Assembly (NCBI GenBank): GCA_038239345.1
Contig: JBBSEX010000016.1
Span: 69,049-133,048 of the forward strand
Length of the DNA stretch: 64,000 nucleotides
DNA from: JBBSEX01 sp038239345
GTDB lineage: Bacteria > Acidobacteriota > Terriglobia > Bryobacterales > Bryobacteraceae
Direction of reading: 5' to 3'
The notes beneath the pieces were generated by a model. It did no database searches. It had not been told where the DNA came from and worked only from the letters and a program-made list of their open reading frames with translations. Both the position numbers and the translations under genes were made by a program. This document shows, piece after piece, positions 53,601 to 60,700 of the stretch (within the stretch, counting starts at the first letter, position 1; the number at the start of each line of letters is the position of its first letter).

Positions 53601-53903
53601 CGAACGCGGCCTGGTAATTTCCGGGGAAGGCCGGGATGCCTCGGGAGAGGTCTCCTCGTGTTCCGCCGGTTCATTCAGAACAGCCACGGCTGAGCCTTCG
53701 TCCGATTCGGAATCGGCGTCGTAAGAGCGGCCCGGCACGTGATCGTCGTGCAAACGGGTCTTGATCTTGATGGCCACGTCTTCATCGATGGAGCTGGAAT
53801 GGGTCTTCTTTTCAGAGACGCCATACTCGGGGAGAAGTTCCAGGATTTTCCCTGGTTTTACCTCCAGTTCCCGTGCCAGCTCATTGATGCGGATCTTCTT
53901 CAT
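50628..53903 (-). CDS. infB: Translation initiation factor IF-2 with very long proline-rich linker
   Basis: A 1091-residue IF-2. It has an N-terminal IF2_N helix bundle (MKKIRINELARELEVKPGKI), a low-complexity Pro/Ala/Gln linker (about residues 60-480), a second IF2_N unit (ADGITVKELSEKLGVKANHV) and the GTPase: GHVDHGKTSLLDAI, GGITQHIGAY, DTPGHEAFTRMRARG, NKIDKPDAQPERIK, then domains II-IV. It places fMet-tRNA on the 30S subunit. Start is uncertain: the ATG 53903 matches homology; ATG 53951 and TTG 53975, the latter overlapping the nusA stop (TTGA), are alternatives. Confidence 0.94.
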   Translation of the reverse strand: MKKIRINELARELEVKPGKILELLPEYGVSEKKTHSSSIDEDVAIKIKTRLHDDHVPGRSYDADSESDEGSAVAVLNEPAEHEETSPEASRPSPEITRPRSDEKAAAAAAHQDTAEEPATDESAENSGNGRLAAKPLRPPLAGMVGHRESPPLRPPTPPVIPTPPRQAIRVPQPPAPPVQTPPVQTQPLQSQHGTPTPPAMPAPPVTAHAPGAPAPHSPTPPPTAPAPPTSALTTTAPQQTATQPGVPLMPRTPLAPQARRPVPTIPAKPVPTLSPRPGQILSGPRQPLPEGTGEGLRQPTVAPGFPRQAPSMPAPPRTPAPPRQGPPISQTTPSTGQQQNAQGTAPRPPLRPSLAGQPAARPIVPPRPDLVARLTKPPMAPPAPAAPRPGMPNRPQASPTPGQPIYRGPIRPGQPMMRGPGGPGSPSGPSYTPSGPGGPQNRGPRRLLHPTSPMRIEPASPVPADTQRRHQTKPGGVRPGEHRRETEREGKMYRQVSRRDQPAPPPVIDREITIADGITVKELSEKLGVKANHVIKKLVERKIFATINQTLDTKLAEELSRDFGASTNKVSFEEESTQEIVLAEDDKDLVKRGPVVTIMGHVDHGKTSLLDAIRVANVAGREAGGITQHIGAYRVEKNGQFIVFIDTPGHEAFTRMRARGAKVTDIVVLVVSADDGVMPQTLEAIDHAKAAGVPIIVAINKIDKPDAQPERIKQQLADRGLLAEDWGGDVVMVPVSAKAKTNLDLLLEMILLVADVQDLKASPGRPGVGWVLESQLDKGRGPVPTVLVRNGTLRVGDYFICGSVFGKVRAMFDDRGAPVREAGPSVPVEVLGLDSMPDVGDSFQVVTDTAKAKQIVIYRESKARDIAMQKGKLTLDQLHDRLREGETKELNIVLKADVGGTAEVISDSLQALSNDEVKVRVLRSGVGAITESDVLLASTSSAIIIGFNVKPERNAAAVADKEKVEIRLHSIIYNLTDEVKKAMTGMLDPVFKEVYQGRISVREVFRITKVGVVAGCMVTDGFIKRDSLVRVTREGVVVHTGRVDTLKRFKNDVSEVKTGFECGIALSNFQELKAGDTMEAFMSERVPTEL

Positions 53904-53971
53904 ATGTGAAACAGCGTCGCTCTCGACAGCTTGTATTTCGTCTCGAGTCATCACGTGGTAAGGGGGATTTG

Positions 53972-55519
53972 TCAACTTCCGGAAGTTGGCTTATCCGCGT
54001 CCTTTATGTTAACAGATTCGGCCTCATGGCCCGGAGTCGTCTCGGCGTGGTTATCGTTCCCGCTCTCATGCCCGGCGTGTTGCGGGGCTTCGACTTCCTG
54101 TGTTTCTACCGGCTCTTCCACCACTGCTTCCGTTTCCCCGGCAGCGGCGTCGAGAGCTTCTTCTTCGTGTACACCGTCTCCGTCCACGACGGCTTCGGCG
54201 GACGACTCCGGCGCCAGTTCTTCGTCCAGCGCCAGTTGCCCTTCGACTGGTTCTTCAAACTGAACGTAATACCCATTGACCGCGAACTGGATTTTCTCGA
54301 TCATTTCCAAGTCGATACCAGGAATTACTTCCAGATCTTCGGGCGTCATGGCACCCAGCCGCTCTACGGTCGGAATCCCCGATTCGAGCAGCTTTTCCAC
54401 AATCGACTCAGCCAGGCCGTGATCGATCAAAACCGATACCGGCGCGCCCGGAATCACCAGCGCCGCCATTTGCGATTCCACTTCCTGGCGCTTTTCTTCT
54501 TCGCTCTTGATATCGATTCGCCACCCAAGCAGCTTTGCCGCCAGGCGGACGTTCTGGCCCTTCTTGCCAATCGCCAGCGACAGTTGTGTGTCGTCGACAA
54601 TCACTTCCATATGCTTGTCGCCGCCAGAGACAACGGAAACGCGGGAGATCTTGGCAGGACTCAGAGCATGCGTGGCAAACACCACCGAATCGTCGGAATG
54701 CTCAATGATGTCGATCTTTTCGCCGCGCAGTTCGCGGATAATCGATTGCACCCGCATGCCCTTCATTCCGACACAGGCGCCCACGCAATCCACATCGCGA
54801 TCGCGGCTTAAGACCGCAATCTTTGTGCGTTCCCCGGCCTCTCGGGCACAGCCCTTAATGATTACCGTGTTGTCGTAAATTTCCGGGACTTCCTGTTCGA
54901 AGAGGCGCATTACCAGTTCCGGCGCCGCCCGGGAGACGATCACGCCGGAATTCTTGCCGGCCTTTTCCACGCTCTTAATTACGCAGCGAACCCGTTCGCC
55001 GACACTGAAATTTTCCAGTTTCGACTGCTCTTTCTTTAGCAAACGCGCTTCCGTCTTGCCCAGATCCAGAACCAGGTCCTGCCCCTCCAGACGCTTTACG
55101 GTGCAGTTCACCAATTCGCCCACGCGGCCCGAGTATTCGGAGAAAATCGTGTCCCGTTCGGCCTCGCGGACCTTCTGCAAAATCACTTGTTTCGCGGTTT
55201 GCGCGGAGATACGTCCCAGGGCCTCGGTGGGTTTCGCGACGCGGAACTCGGAATCGATCTGGGCCCCCGAATCGACGCGCAAAGCATCGCTCAAAGAAAT
55301 CTCCCTGATGGGATCCTGCACTTCGCTCACTACCCGCCGCACACCATAAATGAGGATGGCGCCCGTACGTTCGTCCAACTCCGCCACCAAGTCCTCGGCC
55401 GTCCGGAAATGTTTCCGCGCGGCAACCAGCATAGCGTCCTTGACGGCATCAAGGACGATCTTCGGCTCGATACCTTTCTCTTTGCTCAAGATCTCAATAG
55501 ACTGGTAAATACTCGCCAC
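53972..55519 (-). CDS. nusA: Transcription elongation/termination factor NusA
   Basis: A 515-residue NusA. The N-terminal domain (YQSIEILSKEKGIEPKIVLD) is followed by an S1 domain (YSGRVGELVNCTVKRLEGQD), KH domains (CVGMKGMRVQSIIRELRGEK, VVDDTQLSLAIGKKGQNVRL) and C-terminal HhH repeats plus an acidic tail (about 430-515) rich in Glu. It binds RNA polymerase and RNA and tunes pausing and termination. The GTG at 55519 is chosen because GGAAGGAG stands 8 bases upstream; the TTG at 55537 would put the ribosome site inside the gene. It overlaps the TTG candidate of infB by 4 bases. Confidence 0.95.
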   Translation of the reverse strand: MASIYQSIEILSKEKGIEPKIVLDAVKDAMLVAARKHFRTAEDLVAELDERTGAILIYGVRRVVSEVQDPIREISLSDALRVDSGAQIDSEFRVAKPTEALGRISAQTAKQVILQKVREAERDTIFSEYSGRVGELVNCTVKRLEGQDLVLDLGKTEARLLKKEQSKLENFSVGERVRCVIKSVEKAGKNSGVIVSRAAPELVMRLFEQEVPEIYDNTVIIKGCAREAGERTKIAVLSRDRDVDCVGACVGMKGMRVQSIIRELRGEKIDIIEHSDDSVVFATHALSPAKISRVSVVSGGDKHMEVIVDDTQLSLAIGKKGQNVRLAAKLLGWRIDIKSEEEKRQEVESQMAALVIPGAPVSVLIDHGLAESIVEKLLESGIPTVERLGAMTPEDLEVIPGIDLEMIEKIQFAVNGYYVQFEEPVEGQLALDEELAPESSAEAVVDGDGVHEEEALDAAAGETEAVVEEPVETQEVEAPQHAGHESGNDNHAETTPGHEAESVNIKDADKPTSGS

Positions 55520-55550
55520 GCTGGACACTCCTTCCAACCAAATTCCGATT

Positions 55551-55594
55551 GCATCGTCCCAGTACCCATGCCGCGGATAAAGGCGGGACGATGC
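55551..55594 (-). promoter_or_regulatory. Perfect 10-bp inverted repeat between rimP and nusA
   Basis: GCATCGTCCC at 55551-55560 and its exact complement GGGACGATGC at 55585-55594 flank a 24-base loop in the 86-base rimP-nusA gap. No T-run follows on minus, so it is not a normal terminator. It ends 14-20 bases before the nusA ribosome site (55527-55534). Candidate roles are an RNase processing site or a translational control element. Confidence 0.6.
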
Positions 55595-55623
55595 GGCTTT
55601 CGCCGACCTAAATTTTTACGCTT

Positions 55624-56100
55624 TTACCACTCGAACTTCAGATTTGCTTTTTCCACCTGATCGAGCGCAATCGGCATACTCTTGCCGGCGGCTGCTTCAA
55701 GTGTAATGATTCCATCGGAGAAGGCCGTCAAAACTCCTTCAAAACGACGCTGATTCTCCACCGGATCCCGCAGAACCACCTTGATCTTGCTCCCCAGGAA
55801 CCGCTCAAAGTCACGGGGCTTGGTGAGCTTTCTCTCCAGGCCGGGCGAACTCACTTCCAGCGTGTAGCCGGCTCCAGGTATGACGTTCTCCACATCCAGA
55901 ATCGTTCCAACCTGCTGCGATACCAATTCACAATCGGAATGAGTGACGCCTTCGGGCTTATCGATATAGATCCTTACAACGCGAGCCCCGCCGCCCCCAA
56001 GCACCAGCGTCTCGACCACCTCGAGGCCTTCGGAAGAAGCTACCCGCTCGGCGATTTCGCCGATTTGACTAACGATCGTGTCCCGGTTGCGCTCAGCCAT
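55624..56100 (-). CDS. rimP: Ribosome maturation factor RimP
   Basis: A 158-residue RimP that aids 30S assembly. IGEIAERVASSEGLEVVETL, VSQQVGTILDVENVIPGAGY and LEVSSPGLERKLTKPRDFER are family blocks. The ATG at 56100 is taken as start because homology begins there and the terminator-like hairpin lies directly before it; a GTG at 56160 would put that hairpin within the gene. It heads rimP-nusA-infB-DUF503-rbfA. Confidence 0.93.
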   Translation of the reverse strand: MAERNRDTIVSQIGEIAERVASSEGLEVVETLVLGGGGARVVRIYIDKPEGVTHSDCELVSQQVGTILDVENVIPGAGYTLEVSSPGLERKLTKPRDFERFLGSKIKVVLRDPVENQRRFEGVLTAFSDGIITLEAAAGKSMPIALDQVEKANLKFEW

Positions 56101-56110
56101 TCTAGTCAGG

Positions 56111-56150
56111 GTATCGGGCAATAAAAAAGTGGGCTTTCGCCCACTGATAC
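56111..56150 (-). terminator. Leader terminator/attenuator-like structure before rimP
   Basis: On the minus strand the sequence AGTGGGC-GAAA-GCCCACT is a 7-bp stem with a GAAA tetraloop (56128-56145), directly followed by six T (56123-56128), an intrinsic terminator in form, ending about 23 bases before the rimP ATG. The GGGC strand can instead pair with GCCC-GATAC at 56111-56119, together with GTATC at 56146-56150, giving a competing 9-bp pairing with a 3-base bulge. Mutually exclusive structures of this kind are a mark of attenuators. No minus gene lies close upstream that would need a terminator here. Confidence 0.65.
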
Positions 56151-56261
56151 GGTTCGACACCTAGGAACAGTATACACCGTTTGCAGAAATCGTGCGTCAG
56201 CGCCGCCCCCTGTGAGCTAAATCCGCGAAAATTTGCGCTCTATCAGATGTAGGAGCCTTGT

Positions 56262-57247
56262 ATGAGTAACTGGCTTTATCCGATCCGTGAACAAAACTGT
56301 TTTGGATTCATCGATATCCAAGGTAACGTCGTAGTGCCGCCGACTTTTGAAGCCGTGGCGAATTCCGTCCGCAACTGACAAGAATTACCGCTGCCGGGCA
56401 ATCAGGTTATATGGATAATGCGGGAATTGTTGTCGTCGCGCCGGAGTACGAAACGGCCACCGATTTTTTCGAAGACCGGGCCATCGTGACGCGTGGAGAC
56501 CGGTCATGGATTCTGGATGAACAGGGCCAGCGCGTAGCGGAAACCTCCTATCGTATCCAGGGCGACTTCCATGACGGCCTGGTACGGATGGAGTCCGGCG
56601 GACTTTTCGGTTTCCTCGATCGATCGGGACAGGTAGCGATTCACCCGTGTTTTGACCGGGCCTCGCAGTTTGAGGGCGGATTTGCCGCAGTAACCGCTGG
56701 CGGAGAATGCTTTTGGATCGATACACTTGGCGAGAAAGTGAACGCGCGGCAAAACGAACCCAATTTGGCTCCGGCGGCGGATCTCGTCCGCACCCAAGTG
56801 GATGGGCGCTATGGTTACGCCGACCCCTCGGGCAAACTGATCATCGTGCCTAAATTCCTCTGTGCAGCGGACTTCCAGCACGATCTGGCATTCGTCATGA
56901 CCGAAGCGGGGCTGGCTTACATCGACAAGACTGGTGGGTTCGTTTGGCAGGAACGGAAGCGTCGGCGCAAACAGGAATCCAGTTATCGAATTGAATTCGA
57001 TTTCCACAACGAAACCTTAACCTATACGGAAGGCGGCCGTACAGCGGAGGCAGTTTGCGGCTGGTGGGGGCAGTATCGCATCTTCGCCGATACGATTCGC
57101 CAGTGGCAGGGGCCGCGGGGAAGCTCCACGGTAACGGACAGTGAACGCGCGCGGATGGTCCGCCGGGCAGTGCGGCACGCTCGCGAGAATCATGGACTGG
57201 AGATGGTTGTGGAAGAACTGATGGACGTTCTCAGCCAGGCGAGCTAA
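56262..57247 (+). pseudogene. WG-repeat protein broken by a frameshift near its 5' end
   Basis: An ATG at 56262 with AGGAG upstream begins NWLYPIREQNCFGFIDIQGN VVVPPTFEAV, a first WG-type repeat, then stops at 56376. In another frame, homology resumes as RITAAGQSGYMDNAGIVVVA and continues to 57247 with further WG-type repeats (RSWILDEQGQRVAETSYRI, LFGFLDRSGQVAIHPCFDRA, RYGYADPSGKLIIVPKF). Loss of one G in the GTGG run near 56361 explains it. The ATG at 56411 could still make a 278-residue protein without the first repeat. WG repeats form beta-propeller-like ligand or protein binding surfaces; no function known. A helical tail (about 57150-57247) follows. Confidence 0.75.
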
Positions 57248-57753
57248 CGCTGCAGACGCTGAATCTGGATTTCCGGTTTGGCTTCTTCCGGGCTGAAGCG
57301 AGCCAGCGCGCCACTCGGTTTCTCGGTCAACGATTTGGTGGTAAACACCGATAGACCCTTGGCCGCGCCCTGCGCATCGCCCCCTTCTTCGATCAACATC
57401 TCATGCTCTACCCAATTGGAGAGCGGGATATTGCGGAAGAACAGGCGCTCCTGCAAAACCATCGATTTCTTATTGTTGAATACGGACTTGCTTTCCCGCA
57501 CGTAACTGCGTTCTTCGACGTGGAAATCCTGCATAAATTCGTCGAATGATTTACGCCGGGTCTGCTCTTCAGTAGCCTTTAGCCGCTCTTCGATGGTGAT
57601 TTTGTGCGAGTTGATCACCGCCCGCGCCTCAGCGAGAGATTCCCGCTCTTTGGCGACGGCGACTTCCAATTTCGCCTGCATGATGTAAAAGGCCAGGAGT
57701 GCCGAACCCACGGCCACAAACACCGGCAGAAACATCCACAACAACGCGTCCAT
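57244..57753 (-). CDS. Hypothetical protein with N-terminal membrane helix and coiled coil
   Basis: A 169-residue protein: one membrane helix (residues 4-26), then a coiled-coil segment (about 30-75, LEVAVAKERESLAEARAVIN) and a basic beta-rich part with SFDEFMQDFHVEERSYVRES and FFRNIPLSNWVEHEMLIEEG. Similar membrane-plus-coil proteins are seen in Acidobacteriota genomes, but no function is known to me. Its stop overlaps that of the convergent WG gene by 4 bases. Confidence 0.7.
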   Translation of the reverse strand: MDALLWMFLPVFVAVGSALLAFYIMQAKLEVAVAKERESLAEARAVINSHKITIEERLKATEEQTRRKSFDEFMQDFHVEERSYVRESKSVFNNKKSMVLQERLFFRNIPLSNWVEHEMLIEEGGDAQGAAKGLSVFTTKSLTEKPSGALARFSPEEAKPEIQIQRLQR

Positions 57754-57823
57754 GTGTATCCTAGTCTAGTACTCTCTTGGTCTCTATCGGACGTTCCCGC
57801 CGAAAGGCTTAGAGACGTCTTGA

Positions 57824-58747
57824 TTAAAGGCTCGACTGTGAGCCGTCCACACGCGATCCGCTGAGCAATCCCATCAACCGGCCCCACTGGAACCCGGCAT
57901 CCTGAAACGATAATAGACTAAAAAGAGACGAGAAAATCATTGCCAGGCGCAGGCGAAATCCGGCAAAACCGCCAAAATGTTTTCCCGCGAAGGCCGCCGC
58001 CCCGGATCCGCAGTCGGAGGAGAGAAGGGCTCGCGCGCCGGTGGTTTCCGGTTCCCAGTCTTTGGGGTGCAGAACGCCCCGAACCGCCGTGAGGAGAAGG
58101 ATTTTCTTCTGGGCGCGAGCGATTCGCCAGCATAATTCCGCATCCGACCAGTATTGCCCGTAGCGCTCATCCAGATAGTTCGTCCCTTGGGCAAACGATT
58201 TTCTGACCAGAAGCGCTTCCCGCCCGGGGTATTCGACCGTAAGGGAATTGGATTCGCCCAGCCGCGGAACCTCGCGCTCGCGGCCGTTCTTCCAGGCCGA
58301 TAACAATGTCTCCGGGGTGGGAAGGCTACCAAGATAAGCCGCCGGCGATCCTTCGGGCGTCACCAGCAACGGACAAGCCGCCGCGGCTGTCGTATCGTTA
58401 TCCAGCAATTCCGATAAAGCCAGGACGGCGCCAGGCTCCACTTCCACTTCCGGATCAAGCAGGAAAATATACTCGCCCTTGGCGGTGCGTACTCCAATGT
58501 TGGTGGCTTTCGTAGCCCCGAAATTTCGTGGTAGGCGGAGCATCGTGACACGCGGAAAATCGGCATCCAGGCGTGGACTCTCATCGAGCGACCCATTGTC
58601 CACCACAAGAATCTCCATCCGCTCCCGCCCCACCGACGCTTCCAGTGCCGTCAAGCAACGCCGTAGAGCGGGGGCGCTGTTATAAGACACAATAAGAGCC
58701 GAAATCTTGGGGATGAGCGGGACTTCTTCCATGGGTAAGCCATTCAT
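57824..58747 (-). CDS. Family 2 glycosyltransferase (rhamnosyltransferase-like)
   Basis: A 307-residue GT2 with the GT-A core: ISALIVSYNSAPALRRCLTA, ILVVDNGSLDESP, and the D-x-E site LLDPEVEVEPGAVLAL (residues about 94-110). YWSDAELCWRIARAQKKILL is the second conserved block (ED/W motif of rhamnosyltransferases). It likely adds a sugar to a cell-surface glycan; donor unknown. A hydrophobic stretch near the C-terminus (about 260-285) suggests membrane association. Confidence 0.87.
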   Translation of the reverse strand: MNGLPMEEVPLIPKISALIVSYNSAPALRRCLTALEASVGRERMEILVVDNGSLDESPRLDADFPRVTMLRLPRNFGATKATNIGVRTAKGEYIFLLDPEVEVEPGAVLALSELLDNDTTAAAACPLLVTPEGSPAAYLGSLPTPETLLSAWKNGREREVPRLGESNSLTVEYPGREALLVRKSFAQGTNYLDERYGQYWSDAELCWRIARAQKKILLLTAVRGVLHPKDWEPETTGARALLSSDCGSGAAAFAGKHFGGFAGFRLRLAMIFSSLFSLLSFQDAGFQWGRLMGLLSGSRVDGSQSSL

Positions 58748-58788
58748 GATACCGCAATAGGGCCGATTTCCCGGTAGAATGTCTGCTA

Positions 58789-59598
58789 ATGAAGATCTCT
58801 AAACTCCTTCTACCGTTCCTGGTTTGCACGGTGCTTCTGACGGCCGCCGACCCGCCCAAGAGGAAAAAAGTGCTCGCTATCGGCGAGGTGGAAGGCTACC
58901 AGCACGATTCGGTTTCCAACGCCCTCGCCACCATTTATAAGCTGGGGCACGAATCGGGACTTTGGGATACCTACATCCGCACCGACAGCCAATTAATTAC
59001 CAAAGACAAACTCGTCGCGGGTAATGCCAAGAACCTGGATTATTTCGATGCGGTGGTGTTTTATACAACGGGCGAGCTAAAAATGACGGACAAGCAGAAA
59101 GCCGATCTTCTAGCGTTCGTGCATGAGGATGGCAAGGGGTTCATCGGCTTGCATAGCGCTATCGATACGTTCTATCAGTGGCCCGAATATGGCGAAATGA
59201 CCGGCGCTTATTTCGATAATCATCCGTGGGGCGTGTTTGACGCGCCGGTAATCGTCGAAGATCCGAACTTTCCCGCGACAAAGCATTTCCCCAAAACCTT
59301 TGTGCATCGAGATGAGATTTATCAGGCAAGCAAAGAATATTCGCGGGAGAAATTACGGGTGCTGATGCGCCTGGACCCCGACAAGATCGATCTTAACCAC
59401 AAGGGCGTAAAGCGCACCGACAAGGATTTCGCCGTAGCCTGGGCCAAGATGTACGGTAAAGGGCGGGTTTTTTATTCCACCTTCGGGCACACGGTAGAGT
59501 CCTGGGACGACAAGAACATTCAGGCGATGTATTTCGAAGCCATCAAGTGGGCCCTTCGGTTGACGGAAGGCGATGTGACGCCGCGGAAGATGCCGTAG
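58789..59598 (+). CDS. Exported ThuA-domain protein
   Basis: A 269-residue protein with a signal peptide (residues 1-19) and a ThuA-type class I glutamine-amidotransferase-like fold. KKVLAIGEVEGYQHDSVSNA, FDAVVFYTTGELKMTDKQKA and GKGFIGLHSAIDTFYQWPEY match. ThuA-domain proteins are linked to sugar metabolism in many bacteria, but the exported form's function is not known. A -10-like TAGAAT lies near 58773. Its TAG stop is the first three bases of a G-rich tract. Confidence 0.88.
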   Translation: MKISKLLLPFLVCTVLLTAADPPKRKKVLAIGEVEGYQHDSVSNALATIYKLGHESGLWDTYIRTDSQLITKDKLVAGNAKNLDYFDAVVFYTTGELKMTDKQKADLLAFVHEDGKGFIGLHSAIDTFYQWPEYGEMTGAYFDNHPWGVFDAPVIVEDPNFPATKHFPKTFVHRDEIYQASKEYSREKLRVLMRLDPDKIDLNHKGVKRTDKDFAVAWAKMYGKGRVFYSTFGHTVESWDDKNIQAMYFEAIKWALRLTEGDVTPRKMP

Positions 59599-59635
59599 GA
59601 GGAGGGAGGTGGGGATGGGGGGTAGGTGGTAGTGG
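59596..59635 (+). repeat. G-rich tract starting at the thuA stop codon (left copy)
   Basis: TAGGAGGAGGGAGGTGGGGA starts at the TAG stop (59596) and is followed by more G-runs up to 59635. It matches, inverted and with one mismatch over 15 bases, the tract at the other side of the SEC-C gene. The many GG/GGG runs could fold as a G-quadruplex in RNA or DNA. Confidence 0.6.
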
Positions 59636-59841
59636 CACAGACCAGTTCCTGGGCATCTCTCATCGCCCCCGCCCACCTAACACCAGGGTGGGGGTAATTC
59701 CAACATCCCACCGATGGTGCTTTGCCATTCCCGGCTCCAGGTATCAACAATGGGATCTCGTAAGAGGATGCGATGAAGGCTGCACATCAAGCGGAAAAAG
59801 CGAGCTTGGAAAAGGTTGGGATTAGTAAGTAACAAGCCGTT

Positions 59842-60537
59842 ATGGAGAACATCTACACACCGAAGCAGATAACAAGCGATGTCCGCCAATTCTGTCAATC
59901 GATTGACTCCACTCAGCTTCCTGTTTTCGTGCCGATTCAGATATCGTCGAACACCAAAAAACAGTTTTGCTTTGCTAACGTAAAGCGCAAAACCAGAAAA
60001 GGTGGCAAAGTCCTGCATGGATGGGCCATTTTTGAACGAGCAAAGATTTCGCTAGAGGCTCAGTTTCATGCTGTCTGGCAGAAGCCGGATGAGACATTGG
60101 TCGATGTTTCACCGCCCATGATCGAAGGTGAGACACAGACATTGTTTCTTCCAGACAGCGTTCTGGTTTTCGATATAGCATCAGACCCTGTGGTAGAAAA
60201 CAAGCTCTGGCAGATCGCTAACGATAGTGGACAGTTTGAGGAGTATTCCAGATGGTACCGGTTGTATGCTTCGATTCTTGGTCGCTATCCAAATGGTATG
60301 GATATACCACCAGTTGAGATTATGGAGTCCCTTCTCCGCATGAAAGATGCTCTTTGGAAGCTTTACACTTTTCATGGCGTCGAGACGGAATCGCCAGGGC
60401 TAGATTTGGAGAAAAGAATCTTGCCGATTAGGTACGCCAGATTCAGAGAATATCGATCAGATCGAATTTGCATATGCGGTTCCGACAAGCCTTACGGTCA
60501 GTGTTGTCGAATCGAAGATGGAAAACTTCCTGCTTAA
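59842..60537 (+). CDS. SEC-C zinc-motif protein, AT-richer accessory gene
   Basis: A 231-residue protein with no recognised N-terminal domain (it includes FVPIQISSNTKKQFCFANVK and LHGWAIFERAKISLEAQFHA). The C-terminus (about 212-226) has CICGSDKPYGQCC, the SEC-C motif, a zinc-binding unit found at the end of SecA and in many accessory proteins that touch ribosomes or nucleic acid. The gene is visibly more AT-rich than its neighbours and stands alone between two G-rich inverted tracts, which hints at transfer. The region 59636-59841 before it has no recognised gene. Confidence 0.65.
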   Translation: MENIYTPKQITSDVRQFCQSIDSTQLPVFVPIQISSNTKKQFCFANVKRKTRKGGKVLHGWAIFERAKISLEAQFHAVWQKPDETLVDVSPPMIEGETQTLFLPDSVLVFDIASDPVVENKLWQIANDSGQFEEYSRWYRLYASILGRYPNGMDIPPVEIMESLLRMKDALWKLYTFHGVETESPGLDLEKRILPIRYARFREYRSDRICICGSDKPYGQCCRIEDGKLPA

Positions 60538-60674
60538 TCTCTGAGATCATAGGTCGGTTGACGCTGTCAAAACCAGTCTGAAACGGCTGCTAGTTCCGCA
60601 AGCCAAGCGATTGCTGAAAAGTTGGTGAGCTAGATGAAGTGGAGCGACGAAAGCAAGAATCCAGGATCATTTTT

Positions 60675-60700
60675 TCCCACCTCCAACCTCCCACCTCCTA
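60675..60700 (-). repeat. G-rich tract starting at the glycosidase-like gene stop codon (right copy)
   Basis: On the minus strand TAGGAGGTGGGAGGTTGGAG starts at the TAG stop of the gene at 60698-61717 (stop 60698-60700) and runs to 60675. It is an inverted copy of the left tract. The bases 60538-60674 between the SEC-C gene and this tract show no gene. Confidence 0.6.

Noticed and set aside
52729..53693. Long plus-strand frames opposite infB
   Set aside because: They mirror the Pro/Ala-rich codons of the IF-2 linker; low complexity, no start signals.
53931..54811. Plus-strand frames opposite nusA
   Set aside because: Mirror the acidic C-terminal tail and KH region of NusA; no independent evidence.
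59677..60018. 113-codon minus-strand frame before and across the SEC-C gene
   Set aside because: Overlaps the better-supported SEC-C gene and has no recognisable family or ribosome site.
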